A DNA stretch of 64,000 nucleotides. It comes from Mariniflexile sp041583155. GTDB taxonomy: Bacteria > Bacteroidota > Bacteroidia > Flavobacteriales > Flavobacteriaceae. Of the stretch, positions 24,209 through 33,557 are shown piece by piece. A model generated the notes under the pieces. The model saw only the letters and a list, made by a program, of their open reading frames with translations. It was not told the origin of the DNA and made no database searches. Position 1 is the stretch's first letter. The number at the start of each line of letters is the position of its first letter. Both the position numbers and the translations under genes were made by a program. The stretch spans positions 62,001 to 126,000 of the forward strand of contig NZ_JBFHGK010000006.1 of the NCBI RefSeq assembly GCF_041583155.1, given 5' to 3'.

Positions 24209-26953
24209 ATGAAGTATTTTTTTCTAGGTATTATATCTTTAATTGGTTTAATTTCCTTAGCACAAACTAAATCATTTCAAATTTCAGGGACTGTTTTTTC
24301 AGAAGAAGAAAATATTCCTTTGGAGGCTGCTACGGTTTATTTACAGCGAGAAAAAGATAGTTCGCTAATTACTTATGCCATTTCGGGAAGAGATGGTCAA
24401 TTTTCATTAGAAGGTAAAACCAACGATAATTCTGTAAATTTATTTATTTCTTATGTTGGGTATCAAACATACCTAAAGTCCACAAAAGTAAAAAGCGGAA
24501 CAACAGATTTAGGAAAGTTAAATCTTAAAGTTAATTCCAATGCATTGGGAGAAGTTCTTATAAAAAGCACAGCACCAATTACGATTAAAAAAGATACTTT
24601 AGAATATAATGTCAATTCTTTTAAAACTAAAAAAGATGCCAATGTTGAAGATTTACTAAAGGAGCTTCCTGGAGTTGAAGTTAGCGATGAAGGAACGATT
24701 ACTGTTAACGGAAAGGAAGTTAATAGAATTTTAGTAAATGGCAAACCGTTTTTTGGCGATGACCCAACTATTACCACTAGAAATTTAACAAAAGATATTG
24801 TAGATAAAATTCAGATTTTAGATACCAAAACCAAAGACCAGGCCTTTACAGGTGAAGAAGTAGATGGTGAAAATAAAACCGTAAACTTAGTTATTAAAGA
24901 AGAAAATAATAAGGGTGTTTTTGGTAGGTTAGCTGCTGGGGTGGGAACCGATAAACATTATGAATATGCAGGTATGTTTAATTATTTTGATAATGACCAG
25001 CGAATTAGTGTGCTTTCAGGCGGTAATGATATAAATTCTCCAGGCTTCAGTTTTGGTGAAATACGTAAGATGTTTGGCGGAAGTATTGATAGTCGGAATT
25101 TTGGAGGTGGTCAAGGCTTAGTAGAATCCAGTAACATGGGAGCTAACTATGCGGATAAATTAGGCGAAGATAAGGATGTGTCAGCCAATTATTTTTACTC
25201 CGGAAACAATTCTGAAAATAGGTCTAACAGTAATAGGGAAAACATTTTAGCCGATTCTAGGTACTTTACAACCTCAAATTCTACATCTTTTAGTGATGGC
25301 GACGACCATAGTGCCAATTTAGAGTTTGATATTAAGGTAGATTCTACACTCTTAATAAATATTCAACCTTCATTTAGATTCACAAAAAGTAAAACTACCT
25401 ATTCCGAAGATGAAACATCATCTGATGAATTTAAACAGTTAATAAATAGGTCTAACTCATTTTCGAGTGTGGAAACGCTGGGCAAAAACTTCAACAATGA
25501 TATTGATATTACAAAACGTTTTGGCTCAAAAGGTGCGTTTTTAAGGTTTAGTATAGAAAATACTATTAATGTGCGAGAAAGTGATGATTATTTGGAGTCC
25601 TTAACTGAAATTCTGGAAGACGATACTGAAGATATTGAAAGAAATCAGTACACCGATGGCGAAAATAAGGTAAATAATTTTAACACCGAAGTTACTTACA
25701 GGTTGCCTTTAGCGGCTAATAAATTCTTTTTAGAGTTTAAGTATGGATATAGTTTAGATAACCAAAAAGATAGAAAAAGTACCTTTGATAAAGATGAGGA
25801 TAGTGGCTTGTATACCATATTCAATACAGATTTAAGTACAGATTTCGAGTATATTAATGAAACAAGTACACCAGCATTAGAACTTGAATATAGAATTAAA
25901 GATTTATCAGCTAGTTTTGAGGCATCTTATATTTTTAGATCCTTAGAAAATAAGGATTTATTAAGGCCAGATTTTAATTTAGAACGTCATTTTAAAGCCT
26001 TGGAGCTAAGGTCTCGATTTCGTTATAAATTTAGTGAAAAATCCTCATTACGAATTGGGTATAATTTAAATAATGATGCCCCTCAATTATCGCGTTTGCA
26101 ACCTTTTACAAACGTTTCAAATCCATTAAATACAGTTATTGGTAATCCTAATTTGGAACCAGAGAATAATCATAGAATATACATGAGTTTTAATTCTTTC
26201 GATTTTCAGAAAGGATCTGGTTTTTATGGATATTTTAGGGCTAATTTTGAAAACAATACGGTTGTTGGAAAAACAACAATTAACGAGAAACTGGTAAGGG
26301 AAACGACCTTTACAAACGTAAATGGTGCTTATAGTTTATATGGCTATATGTCTGCCAATAAAAAGGTGAGAATAGACAGCTTAAGAACAGCTACTTTTGA
26401 TTTAGGTTTTGGACCCGATATTAGAAAATCCATAAACTTTAATAACGGTATTCAGTACGCAAGTACAAATTCATCGGTGTCACCAAGGGTAGGAATCCGT
26501 TTCGTTTGGAAAGAAGTTTTAGAATTCAATCCTCGGTATGCATTGTCCTTTACAAGAAATACTTTTGATATAGATAATATTGAAAATCAAGAATTTATAA
26601 ATCATTCTTTGGATTTAAATACGGTTACTTTTCTGCCTAAAAAGTTTGAATGGCGTAACGATATTCAATACAATTATAATCCCAATGTTGCAGATGGTTT
26701 TCAAAAGAGCGCTTGGTTTTGGAATTCCACTTTAGCATATTCTGTTTTAAAAAATAATGGAACAGTTACACTTAAAGTCTACGATTTGTTAAACCAAAAT
26801 ACCAATGCTCGCAGAATAGCGACTCAAAATTATATAGAAGACGTGGAAAGCACGGTGCTGGAACAATATTTTATGTTAAGCTTTAGCTGGAAATTTAATA
26901 GTTTAGGAAGTGCAGCAGAAACGAATGAAGCAAGACATTATAGAAGGCGATAA
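24209..26953 (+). CDS. Outer-membrane beta-barrel protein with carboxypeptidase-regulatory-like domain
   Basis: 914 residues. The signal peptide is about 1-18 (ISLAQ). A carboxypeptidase-D-regulatory-like domain (about 22-110, ISGTVFSEEENIPLEAATVYL...SYVGYQTY) precedes a plug-like domain (about 120-220: DANVEDLLKELPGVEVSDEGTITVNGKEVNRILVNGKPFFG). A large barrel of the OMP_b-brl_3 type follows, with NPNLEPENNHRIYMSF as a typical barrel motif. These proteins resemble TonB-dependent receptors but are not SusC-like: no SusD partner is nearby and the length is below SusC size. The cargo is unknown. The gene is alone on its strand between der and the TPM cluster. Confidence 0.85.
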   Translation: MKYFFLGIISLIGLISLAQTKSFQISGTVFSEEENIPLEAATVYLQREKDSSLITYAISGRDGQFSLEGKTNDNSVNLFISYVGYQTYLKSTKVKSGTTDLGKLNLKVNSNALGEVLIKSTAPITIKKDTLEYNVNSFKTKKDANVEDLLKELPGVEVSDEGTITVNGKEVNRILVNGKPFFGDDPTITTRNLTKDIVDKIQILDTKTKDQAFTGEEVDGENKTVNLVIKEENNKGVFGRLAAGVGTDKHYEYAGMFNYFDNDQRISVLSGGNDINSPGFSFGEIRKMFGGSIDSRNFGGGQGLVESSNMGANYADKLGEDKDVSANYFYSGNNSENRSNSNRENILADSRYFTTSNSTSFSDGDDHSANLEFDIKVDSTLLINIQPSFRFTKSKTTYSEDETSSDEFKQLINRSNSFSSVETLGKNFNNDIDITKRFGSKGAFLRFSIENTINVRESDDYLESLTEILEDDTEDIERNQYTDGENKVNNFNTEVTYRLPLAANKFFLEFKYGYSLDNQKDRKSTFDKDEDSGLYTIFNTDLSTDFEYINETSTPALELEYRIKDLSASFEASYIFRSLENKDLLRPDFNLERHFKALELRSRFRYKFSEKSSLRIGYNLNNDAPQLSRLQPFTNVSNPLNTVIGNPNLEPENNHRIYMSFNSFDFQKGSGFYGYFRANFENNTVVGKTTINEKLVRETTFTNVNGAYSLYGYMSANKKVRIDSLRTATFDLGFGPDIRKSINFNNGIQYASTNSSVSPRVGIRFVWKEVLEFNPRYALSFTRNTFDIDNIENQEFINHSLDLNTVTFLPKKFEWRNDIQYNYNPNVADGFQKSAWFWNSTLAYSVLKNNGTVTLKVYDLLNQNTNARRIATQNYIEDVESTVLEQYFMLSFSWKFNSLGSAAETNEARHYRRR

Positions 26954-27218
26954 TGTGTGTTTAATGTTATTTGTAGGCACACGTAAAAAATAGAATTTAT
27001 TAGATTGTCAAATTGACCAGATTTTGAATGTGAGTTTATAAACTAGTATAGTATTGAAGTCGCACATTTAAATTCACATGTTTAAAGTTGTGAAACTATT
27101 GGTCTTAAATCTTTACTTACAATTTCATTTATTGATTAAATTCCTTCAGAAATTGTTTCCATAAAATAAGGATCAAAAGAAGCGGTATAGTGTGTTTAGG
27201 TTGCTTCATTTTTTATAA

Positions 27219-28130
27219 CTACCATCCTCCTGAAGCTCCACCGCCTCCAAAGCCACCACCGCCGAAGCCGCCTCCAAAGCCACCACCGCCTCCAAAGCCA
27301 CCTCCTGAACTTCCACTGCCAAAGCCCCCACGTGATGAACCTCGGTAATTACCGCGTCCCATATTACTTAATATAATGGCTTCAAAAATATCCATAGCAT
27401 CCGACCTATTGCCTCGGTTACCGCCGGAACCACCACCGCGGCTGTTTTTAGAAATGGAAATAATAATGATGATAAAAATAAATATAAGTATAATGACAAA
27501 CCCAGAAGGAAACTCTTTTTTGTTACTAGTTTGTTTTCTGGTTCCTTGATATTCACTTGTTAAAACTTCAAAAATGGCATCTGCTCCTCGGTTTAAACCA
27601 CCGTAATAATTATCTTGTTTAAAAAAAGGAATGATGTCTAGTTCTATTATACGCTTGGACATAGCGTCGGTAAGCAGATGCTCAACACCATAACCTGTTT
27701 TTATACTTATTTTGCGATCGCCTTTAGCTAGTAAAATAAATACACCATTATCTTCCTTTGCTTGTCCAATACCCCAGGCATGAGCCCATTTAGTGCCTAA
27801 ATAATCAATGTTTTCACCTTCGGTGGAATTGATTGTAGCTATAACAATTTGAGTTGAAGTGGTATCGGAATACTTAATAAGTTTCTCTTCTAATGCACTT
27901 TTTTCTGAAGCTGATAATAAATTAATATAATCGTAAACACTTGTTTGGAAATCTGGTTTTTCAGGGATTTTAAATTGTGCAAATGCGATGTTTAATCCAA
28001 AAAGTAAGCAAAATAATACTAAAACATTACGACTCCGTTTGGTAATTGACGGAAAATGAAAGGCCACAGACTTTAAACTGAAATCAGAAAGCTGAGTGTG
28101 TGATTGAAAACGGTATACTAAATTTTTCAC
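27219..28130 (-). CDS. TPM-domain (YgcG-like) protein with Gly-rich tail
   Basis: 303 residues. Hydrophobic signal about 36-52 (ending AFAQ), again preceded by ~35 polar residues. The ATGA overlap with the upstream stop codon supports this start. TPM domain about 60-190: VYDYINLLSASEKSALEEKLI, TSTQIVIATI, DNGVFILLAKGDRKISIKTGYGVEHLLTDA. A transmembrane helix near 215-235 leads to a Gly/Ser/Phe-rich tail ending in GGASGGW. In many bacteria such proteins pair with LemA, encoded two genes upstream; the role is thought to be envelope maintenance or stress. It forms an operon with 28127-28567. Confidence 0.87.
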   Translation of the reverse strand: MKNLVYRFQSHTQLSDFSLKSVAFHFPSITKRSRNVLVLFCLLFGLNIAFAQFKIPEKPDFQTSVYDYINLLSASEKSALEEKLIKYSDTTSTQIVIATINSTEGENIDYLGTKWAHAWGIGQAKEDNGVFILLAKGDRKISIKTGYGVEHLLTDAMSKRIIELDIIPFFKQDNYYGGLNRGADAIFEVLTSEYQGTRKQTSNKKEFPSGFVIILIFIFIIIIISISKNSRGGGSGGNRGNRSDAMDIFEAIILSNMGRGNYRGSSRGGFGSGSSGGGFGGGGGFGGGFGGGGFGGGGASGGW

Positions 28131-28567
28131 CCTTTTGAAATTTCGTTGGAGAGTTCGTTAGTATCAGAATCATGATAAGGAAAATACTTTTTAAGCTGCT
28201 CTCCAGATTTAATAATGCCTTCAACCAAACCTTGTTTAAAATTACCATTTTTAAAATGACTTTGTATCAGGTTTTTAGTGCTATCCCAAAAATCGCTTGC
28301 TACCACATCATTTATACCTTTGTCACCATAAATAACAAAGGTTTTTTCATCTACGGCAACATATATTAAAACTGCATTTTGAAGTTTTGTATTGTCCATT
28401 TTTAAAAGATGAAAAACCTCTAAAGCACGATTAGTAGCATCGTTATTAGAGGATCTTTCAATATGAACTCGTATTTCGCCAGACGTGTTTGATTCTGCGA
28501 TTCTTATAGCTTCAATAACCGCCTCTTCTTCGCTTTGTGTTAAAAAATCTTCAACATGGTTTGGCAT
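28127..28567 (-). CDS. Short TPM-domain protein
   Basis: 146 residues made of a single TPM domain (VEDFLTQSEEEAVIEAIRIAESNTSGEIRVHIE, AVLIYVAVDEKTFVIYGDKGINDVV, HFKNGNFKQGLVEGI). No signal peptide is evident, so it may act in the cytoplasm. Middle gene of the LemA-TPM-TPM set: 22 bp after lemA and overlapping the next gene by 4 bp. Confidence 0.87.
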   Translation of the reverse strand: MPNHVEDFLTQSEEEAVIEAIRIAESNTSGEIRVHIERSSNNDATNRALEVFHLLKMDNTKLQNAVLIYVAVDEKTFVIYGDKGINDVVASDFWDSTKNLIQSHFKNGNFKQGLVEGIIKSGEQLKKYFPYHDSDTNELSNEISKG

Positions 28568-28589
28568 AGTGATTTGTGTTATGTAGTTT

Positions 28590-29189
28590 TTATTTGAAAT
28601 TAAAATCTACATCCGGTGCGTTTTCGCTTCCAGCGTCCGCTTTATAATAATTCAGTTGGTCGAAGTTAAAAAGTCCTGCCAATAATGAATTAGGGAATAT
28701 TTTAATATGTTTATTGTATGGTTCAACAGCTTCGTTAAATCGATCTCTGGCTACATTAATTCGGTTTTCTGTACCTTCCAGTTGTGCTTGTAATTCTAAG
28801 AAGTTTTGATTAGCCTTTAAGTCAGGATACCTTTCAACCACTAAAAGTAATTTTGATAAGGCACCTGTTAAGCCGTTTTGTGCGTCTTGAAACTGCGCCA
28901 TGTTTTCTGGTGTTAAATTATTGGCATCGATAGTAGTTTTGGTTGCTTCACTTCTGGCTTTTATAACGGCTTCTAAAGTGCTTTTTTCAAAATCTGCAGC
29001 GCCTTGAACCGTTTTTACTAAGTTACCTATTAAGTCGTTTCTACGTTGATAACTACTTTCAACATCTCCCCAAGTTTTGGTTGCCGTTTCCTTTAAATTT
29101 ACAGCCGTGTTATTGAAATTTTTTCCCCAAGAATACATTCCGAATATAATTACAACAATTATAATAACAGGAATAAGCCATTTTTTCAT
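28590..29189 (-). CDS. lemA: LemA-family membrane-anchored protein
   Basis: 199 residues. One N-terminal transmembrane helix (about 4-20) is followed by a helical domain with the family signatures LKETATKTWGDVESSYQRRNDLIGNLVKTVQG, ERYPDLKANQNFLELQAQLEGTENRINVARDRFNEAV and YNKHIKIFPNSLLAGLFNF. The function is poorly known. It heads the LemA-TPM-TPM operon. Confidence 0.92.
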   Translation of the reverse strand: MKKWLIPVIIIVVIIFGMYSWGKNFNNTAVNLKETATKTWGDVESSYQRRNDLIGNLVKTVQGAADFEKSTLEAVIKARSEATKTTIDANNLTPENMAQFQDAQNGLTGALSKLLLVVERYPDLKANQNFLELQAQLEGTENRINVARDRFNEAVEPYNKHIKIFPNSLLAGLFNFDQLNYYKADAGSENAPDVDFNFK

Positions 29190-29248
29190 TCTATTTAATT
29201 TTATTGATTTGTTATCTGTTTTTATTAGTAGTTTGTTTTGCCTAAATG

Positions 29249-29578
29249 TTACATGGCATCCTTAACTTTTATGAGCTCAGCTTTTATTGCTTCTAATTTA
29301 CTGATGATATCAAAGTTACTTAAAGTTTTCTGTTTTTCTTCTTTTAAATGCGTTTTGGCACCTTCAAGTGTAAAACCGCGTTCTTTTACTAAATGATAAA
29401 TTAGTTTTAAGTTTTTAATATCTTCAGGTGTAAATTTTCGATTGCCTTTAGCATTTTTTTTTGGTTTTAAGACATCAAATTCCTTTTCCCAAAACCGGAT
29501 TAGTGATGTATTAACATCAAAAGCCTTTGCAACTTCGCCAATGGCATAATATCTTTTTTCGGGTAGTTCTATATACAT
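29249..29578 (-). CDS. MerR-family transcriptional regulator, short form
   Basis: 109 residues. The N-terminal MerR winged helix (YYAIGEVAKAFDVNTSLIRFWEKEF, GNRKFTPEDIKNLKLIYHLV, RGFTLEGAKTHLKEE) is followed by a short dimerisation helix and no effector domain. Its start shares one base with the stop of the M23 peptidase gene (TAATG), so the two are translationally coupled. The pairing with a cell-wall peptidase suggests a link to envelope growth. Confidence 0.87.
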   Translation of the reverse strand: MYIELPEKRYYAIGEVAKAFDVNTSLIRFWEKEFDVLKPKKNAKGNRKFTPEDIKNLKLIYHLVKERGFTLEGAKTHLKEEKQKTLSNFDIISKLEAIKAELIKVKDAM

Positions 29579-30549
29579 TAATCTAATGATTGGTTTTCTA
29601 ATGAAGCGTGCTCTAGCATTTTATTAAATTCTTCGGTAGTTAAACTTCCGTAATAGAAGTTAATTGGGTTAATTTTTTCACCATCCTTAATAACTTCATA
29701 GTGTAAATGAGGTGCTTCCGAACGTCCAGTACTTCCAACAAATCCTATAAGGTCGCCACGTTTTACCCTCTGGTTTTTTCTAACATTATATTTAAAAAGG
29801 TGGGCATACAAACTTACATACCCATAACCATGATTTATTCTAATGTGATTTCCATATCCAGACGATAAGTTATCTGCACGTTCTACAATACCATCACCTG
29901 ATGCATAAATGGGTGTGCCTCTTGGTGATGTAAAATCCATACCCCAATGCATTTTTCGCACCTTGGTAAACGGGTCGGATCGAACTCCATAACCAGATGC
30001 CATTCGTGTTAAATCTTTATTGCTAACAGGTTGAATTGCTGGAATAGCTGCTAATAATTTTTCTTTGTTTTCAGCAAGTTTTGCTATTTCGTCTAAAGAT
30101 TTAGATTGTACAACAAGTTGCTTTTGGAGAATGTCCAATCGTTTATTACTTTCTTTAATTAGCTTAGAATTATCAAAACCTTCAAATTCTTTATATCGGT
30201 TAATACCTCCAAAACCAGCCTTACGTTGTTCTTCGGGAATCGGGTTTGCTTCAAAATAGACGCGATAAATGTTATTGTCTCTTTCTGCAATATTATTCAA
30301 AACAATTTCGGCTTCTTTCATTTTTTTATTAAGCAACTCAAACTGTAATTGTGCATTTTGTAATTCACGTTTTAAAACCCGCTCTTTAGGGGATTCTATG
30401 TACTGACTCGCTATAAAAACAAAGAGAAAACCAAACAAAGCAGACCCCAAAATAAACACAGAAGCGTACTTAACAGTGTTCCTCTTTTTTCGCTGTATTT
30501 TTTTATATGACAGCGATTCCGCATCGTAATAATATTTTACCTTACTCAT
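29578..30549 (-). CDS. Membrane-anchored M23 (LytM-type) peptidoglycan peptidase
   Basis: 323 residues. Cytoplasmic Lys/Arg-rich N-terminus, one transmembrane helix (about 28-48), a coiled-coil stretch (about 55-175), then an M23 domain (about 200-305). Zinc ligands are in HWGMDF (H-x3-D) and HLHYEV, so it should be active rather than an EnvC-like activator. It resembles the divisome/elongasome-associated endopeptidases with coiled coil plus LytM. Divergent from alaS across 302 bp. Confidence 0.9.
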   Translation of the reverse strand: MSKVKYYYDAESLSYKKIQRKKRNTVKYASVFILGSALFGFLFVFIASQYIESPKERVLKRELQNAQLQFELLNKKMKEAEIVLNNIAERDNNIYRVYFEANPIPEEQRKAGFGGINRYKEFEGFDNSKLIKESNKRLDILQKQLVVQSKSLDEIAKLAENKEKLLAAIPAIQPVSNKDLTRMASGYGVRSDPFTKVRKMHWGMDFTSPRGTPIYASGDGIVERADNLSSGYGNHIRINHGYGYVSLYAHLFKYNVRKNQRVKRGDLIGFVGSTGRSEAPHLHYEVIKDGEKINPINFYYGSLTTEEFNKMLEHASLENQSLD

Positions 30550-30851
30550 TTCCTAATTTATGCTATTTTTGCACTTTATTAAATGCAAAATATATTGAAT
30601 TCTAATAGCAAACGACAAAATTTAAAAATTAGTATTATTAAAGCTAATTGATGAAAAAAATTAAGTTCGCTCTCTATTAACCTTTTAAATAGATTGAAAA
30701 GAGTAAAGATAAAAATTGTTTTGCAATTAATATAAAATAATAATCCGGTAACCTATTTTATTGATGAAACAAGCATGTAAAAGAATATGTTTTTTAATCA
30801 TAAGTTTAATAGCGAACTGCATGTAATCATTAAAAAACAAAAGTATCATTC
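30550..30851. other. Intergenic, 302 bp, divergent promoters expected
   Basis: No gene seen. TTTTGCA (30567-30573) and TGCAAAA (30584-30590) form an inverted repeat close to the M23 start. On the plus strand TATTTTTG (30564-30571) fits a -7 box but would give alaS a leader of about 275 nt. I see no T-box-like leader. Confidence 0.45.
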
Positions 30852-33464
30852 ATGAAATCACAAGATATTCGTTCTAAATTTTTAAGTTTTTTTGAAGATA
30901 AAAAACACAGCATTGTACCATCGGCTCCTATGGTTTTAAAAGATGACCCAACCCTAATGTTTGTAAATTCGGGGATGGCGCCTTTTAAAGAGTATTTTCT
31001 AGGTAATGCTGTGCCAAAAAACAACCGTATTACCGATACGCAAAAGTGTTTGCGTGTGTCCGGAAAACATAATGATTTAGAGGAAGTTGGTTATGATACC
31101 TACCATCACACCTTATTTGAAATGTTAGGTAACTGGAGTTTTGGCGATTATTTTAAGAAAGAAGCAATTGCATGGGCTTGGGAATTATTGGTGGATGTTT
31201 ATGGAATTGATAAGGATATTTTATATGTAACCGTTTTTGAAGGTAGTGAAGAAGATAACCTTCCCATGGATATGGAAGCTTACGATTTATGGAAACAATT
31301 TATCTCAGAAGATCGTATTTTAAAAGGAAATAAGAAAGATAATTTCTGGGAAATGGGCGATCAAGGACCATGTGGACCATGTAGCGAAATTCATGTTGAT
31401 ATCCGTTCTGCAGTAGAAAAAGCTAAAGTTGATGGTAAAACATTAGTTAATGCAGACCACCCACAAGTTGTTGAAATTTGGAATTTAGTATTCATGCAAT
31501 ACAACCGAAAAGCGAATGGTAGTCTGGAAAGTTTACCAGATAAGCACATTGATACCGGAATGGGGTTTGAACGTTTATGCATGGTATTACAAGGAGTACA
31601 GTCCAATTACGATACGGATGTTTTTACACCCATAATTCGTGAAATTGAAACCATTACCCATAAGAAATATGGTACGGATGAAAAGGTAGATGTTGCCATT
31701 CGAGTGATTGCAGACCACGTTCGTGCCGTTGCATTCTCTATTGCCGATGGGCAGTTGCCGAGTAATACAGGAGCGGGTTATGTAATACGCCGAATTTTAA
31801 GACGCGCAGTGCGCTACGGATTTACATTTTTAGATAAAAAAGAACCTTTTATTTACCGTTTGGTTGATGTGTTGAGCGAAAAAATGGGAAAAGCATTCCC
31901 AGAAATGAAAGCGCAAAAACAATTGGTTGAAAATGTGATTAAAGAAGAAGAACAATCCTTTTTAAGAACCTTGGATCAAGGTTTGGTGTTGTTGAATCGC
32001 ATTGTTGAAGAAACAAAAGGCAGTATGGTCTCGGGGGAAAAAGCATTTGAATTATATGATACTTATGGCTTTCCAATTGATTTAACAGCTTTAATTCTTT
32101 TAGAAAAAGGGTTGAAACTTGATGAAAATGGCTTTAATGAGGAACTTCAAAAACAAAAAAATCGTTCACGTGCTGCGAGTGAAATGAGTACCGAAGATTG
32201 GACTGTCTTGATAGAGGATAAAGAGGAAGAGTTTGTAGGCTACGATACGCTTGAAGCTAACGTAAAATTAGCTAGATACCGAAAAGTAGTTTCTAAAAAA
32301 GATGGAGAAATGTTCCAAATGGTGTTTAATTTAACCCCATTTTATCCAGAGGGTGGAGGTCAAGTTGGTGATAAGGGGTATTTGGAAGATTCACACGGAG
32401 ATGTTGTTTATATTTTAGATACCAAAAAGGAAAATAATGTTATCATTCACTTTGCTAAGAATTTACCTAAACATATTGATGAATCCTTTAAGGCAGTTGT
32501 TGATGCTAAACAACGTCACAGAACGGAATGTAACCATACGGCAACACATTTGTTACATCAGGCATTACGTGAAATTTTAGGAACACACGTAGAACAGAAG
32601 GGTAGTGCAGTGCATTCCAAAAATTTACGATTCGATTTTTCACATTTTTCAAAGCTTACTAATGATGAATTAAAAGATGTTGAAAATTTTGTGAATGCAA
32701 GAATTTCAGGAAAATTGCCTTTGATTGAAAAACGAAATATGCCAAAAGATGAAGCCATCGCCGAAGGAGCTATGAGTTTGTTTGGTGAAAAATATGGTGA
32801 TACCGTGCGTGCAATTCGTTTTGGGAAATCTATAGAGCTTTGTGGTGGTACCCATGTGAAGAACACAGGAGATATATGGTATTTTAAAATAGTATCAGAA
32901 GGTGCTGTGGCGGCAGGAATTCGTCGTATTGAAGCCATTACTAATGATGCTGTCAAGGATTTTTATTCTGAAAACAGCAAGTTGTATTTTGAAATGAAGG
33001 AATTGCTAAACAATGCACAAGAACCGGTAAAGGCTTTGCAGAGTTTGCAGGATGAAAATGCGAATTTGAAAAAGCAGGTGGAAACGTTGTTAAAAGAAAA
33101 AGCAAAAAACATTAAAGCTAATCTTAAAGGAGAGTTACAAGAAATAAATGGTATTCAATTTTTAGCTAAAAAGTTAGATTTAGATGCGTCGGGTATTAAA
33201 GATGTGTCTTTTGAGTTAGGTCAGCAATCCGATAATTTATTTTTATTATTTGCTACCGAAATTGAAGGGAAAGCCTTGCTGTCTTGTTACATCTCTAAGG
33301 AATTAGTAGAAAGTAAAGGTTTAAACGCCGGACTTGTAGTACGTGAACTTGGTAAATACATCCAAGGTGGCGGTGGTGGACAACCATTTTTCGCAACGGC
33401 AGGAGGTAAAAATCCAGCGGGTATTGACGAGGCTTTAAAAGAAGCTAAAAAATATATAGGATAG
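30852..33464 (+). CDS. alaS: Alanyl-tRNA synthetase
   Basis: 870 residues, full length. Class II catalytic core at the N-terminus (SAPMVLKDDPTLMFVNSGMAPFKEYF; LFEMLGNWSFGDYFKKEAI), editing domain with the HxxxH zinc site in HTATHLLHQAL and the CGGTHV motif, and a C-terminal DHHA1 domain ending GGGGGQPFFATAGGKNP. All expected domains are in order. Confidence 0.97.
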   Translation: MKSQDIRSKFLSFFEDKKHSIVPSAPMVLKDDPTLMFVNSGMAPFKEYFLGNAVPKNNRITDTQKCLRVSGKHNDLEEVGYDTYHHTLFEMLGNWSFGDYFKKEAIAWAWELLVDVYGIDKDILYVTVFEGSEEDNLPMDMEAYDLWKQFISEDRILKGNKKDNFWEMGDQGPCGPCSEIHVDIRSAVEKAKVDGKTLVNADHPQVVEIWNLVFMQYNRKANGSLESLPDKHIDTGMGFERLCMVLQGVQSNYDTDVFTPIIREIETITHKKYGTDEKVDVAIRVIADHVRAVAFSIADGQLPSNTGAGYVIRRILRRAVRYGFTFLDKKEPFIYRLVDVLSEKMGKAFPEMKAQKQLVENVIKEEEQSFLRTLDQGLVLLNRIVEETKGSMVSGEKAFELYDTYGFPIDLTALILLEKGLKLDENGFNEELQKQKNRSRAASEMSTEDWTVLIEDKEEEFVGYDTLEANVKLARYRKVVSKKDGEMFQMVFNLTPFYPEGGGQVGDKGYLEDSHGDVVYILDTKKENNVIIHFAKNLPKHIDESFKAVVDAKQRHRTECNHTATHLLHQALREILGTHVEQKGSAVHSKNLRFDFSHFSKLTNDELKDVENFVNARISGKLPLIEKRNMPKDEAIAEGAMSLFGEKYGDTVRAIRFGKSIELCGGTHVKNTGDIWYFKIVSEGAVAAGIRRIEAITNDAVKDFYSENSKLYFEMKELLNNAQEPVKALQSLQDENANLKKQVETLLKEKAKNIKANLKGELQEINGIQFLAKKLDLDASGIKDVSFELGQQSDNLFLLFATEIEGKALLSCYISKELVESKGLNAGLVVRELGKYIQGGGGGQPFFATAGGKNPAGIDEALKEAKKYIG

Positions 33465-33479
33465 AACAAATAGTTTTAA

Positions 33480-33532
33480 AGACTCAAAATTGCGAAGTTT
33501 TATAATTAATCTAATTCAGCAATTTTGAGTCT
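33480..33532. other. Long inverted repeat between alaS and the GSCFA gene
   Basis: AGACTCAAAATTGC (33480-33493) and GCAATTTTGAGTCT (33519-33532) form a perfect 14-bp stem around a 25-nt loop. There is no T run after it, so a plain intrinsic terminator is unlikely. It lies 25 bp before the GTG start of the next gene. Confidence 0.6.
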
Positions 33533-33557
33533 ATTTATGCTATGAAACTTTAAATAT

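Noticed and set aside
24209..26953. SusC-type receptor of the glycan cluster
   Set aside because: Shorter than SusC, no SusD neighbour and separated from the cluster by housekeeping genes; it fits the OMP_b-brl_3 type better.
30550..30851. T-box or other riboswitch in front of alaS
   Set aside because: No T-box sequence, specifier stem or terminator/antiterminator pair is visible.
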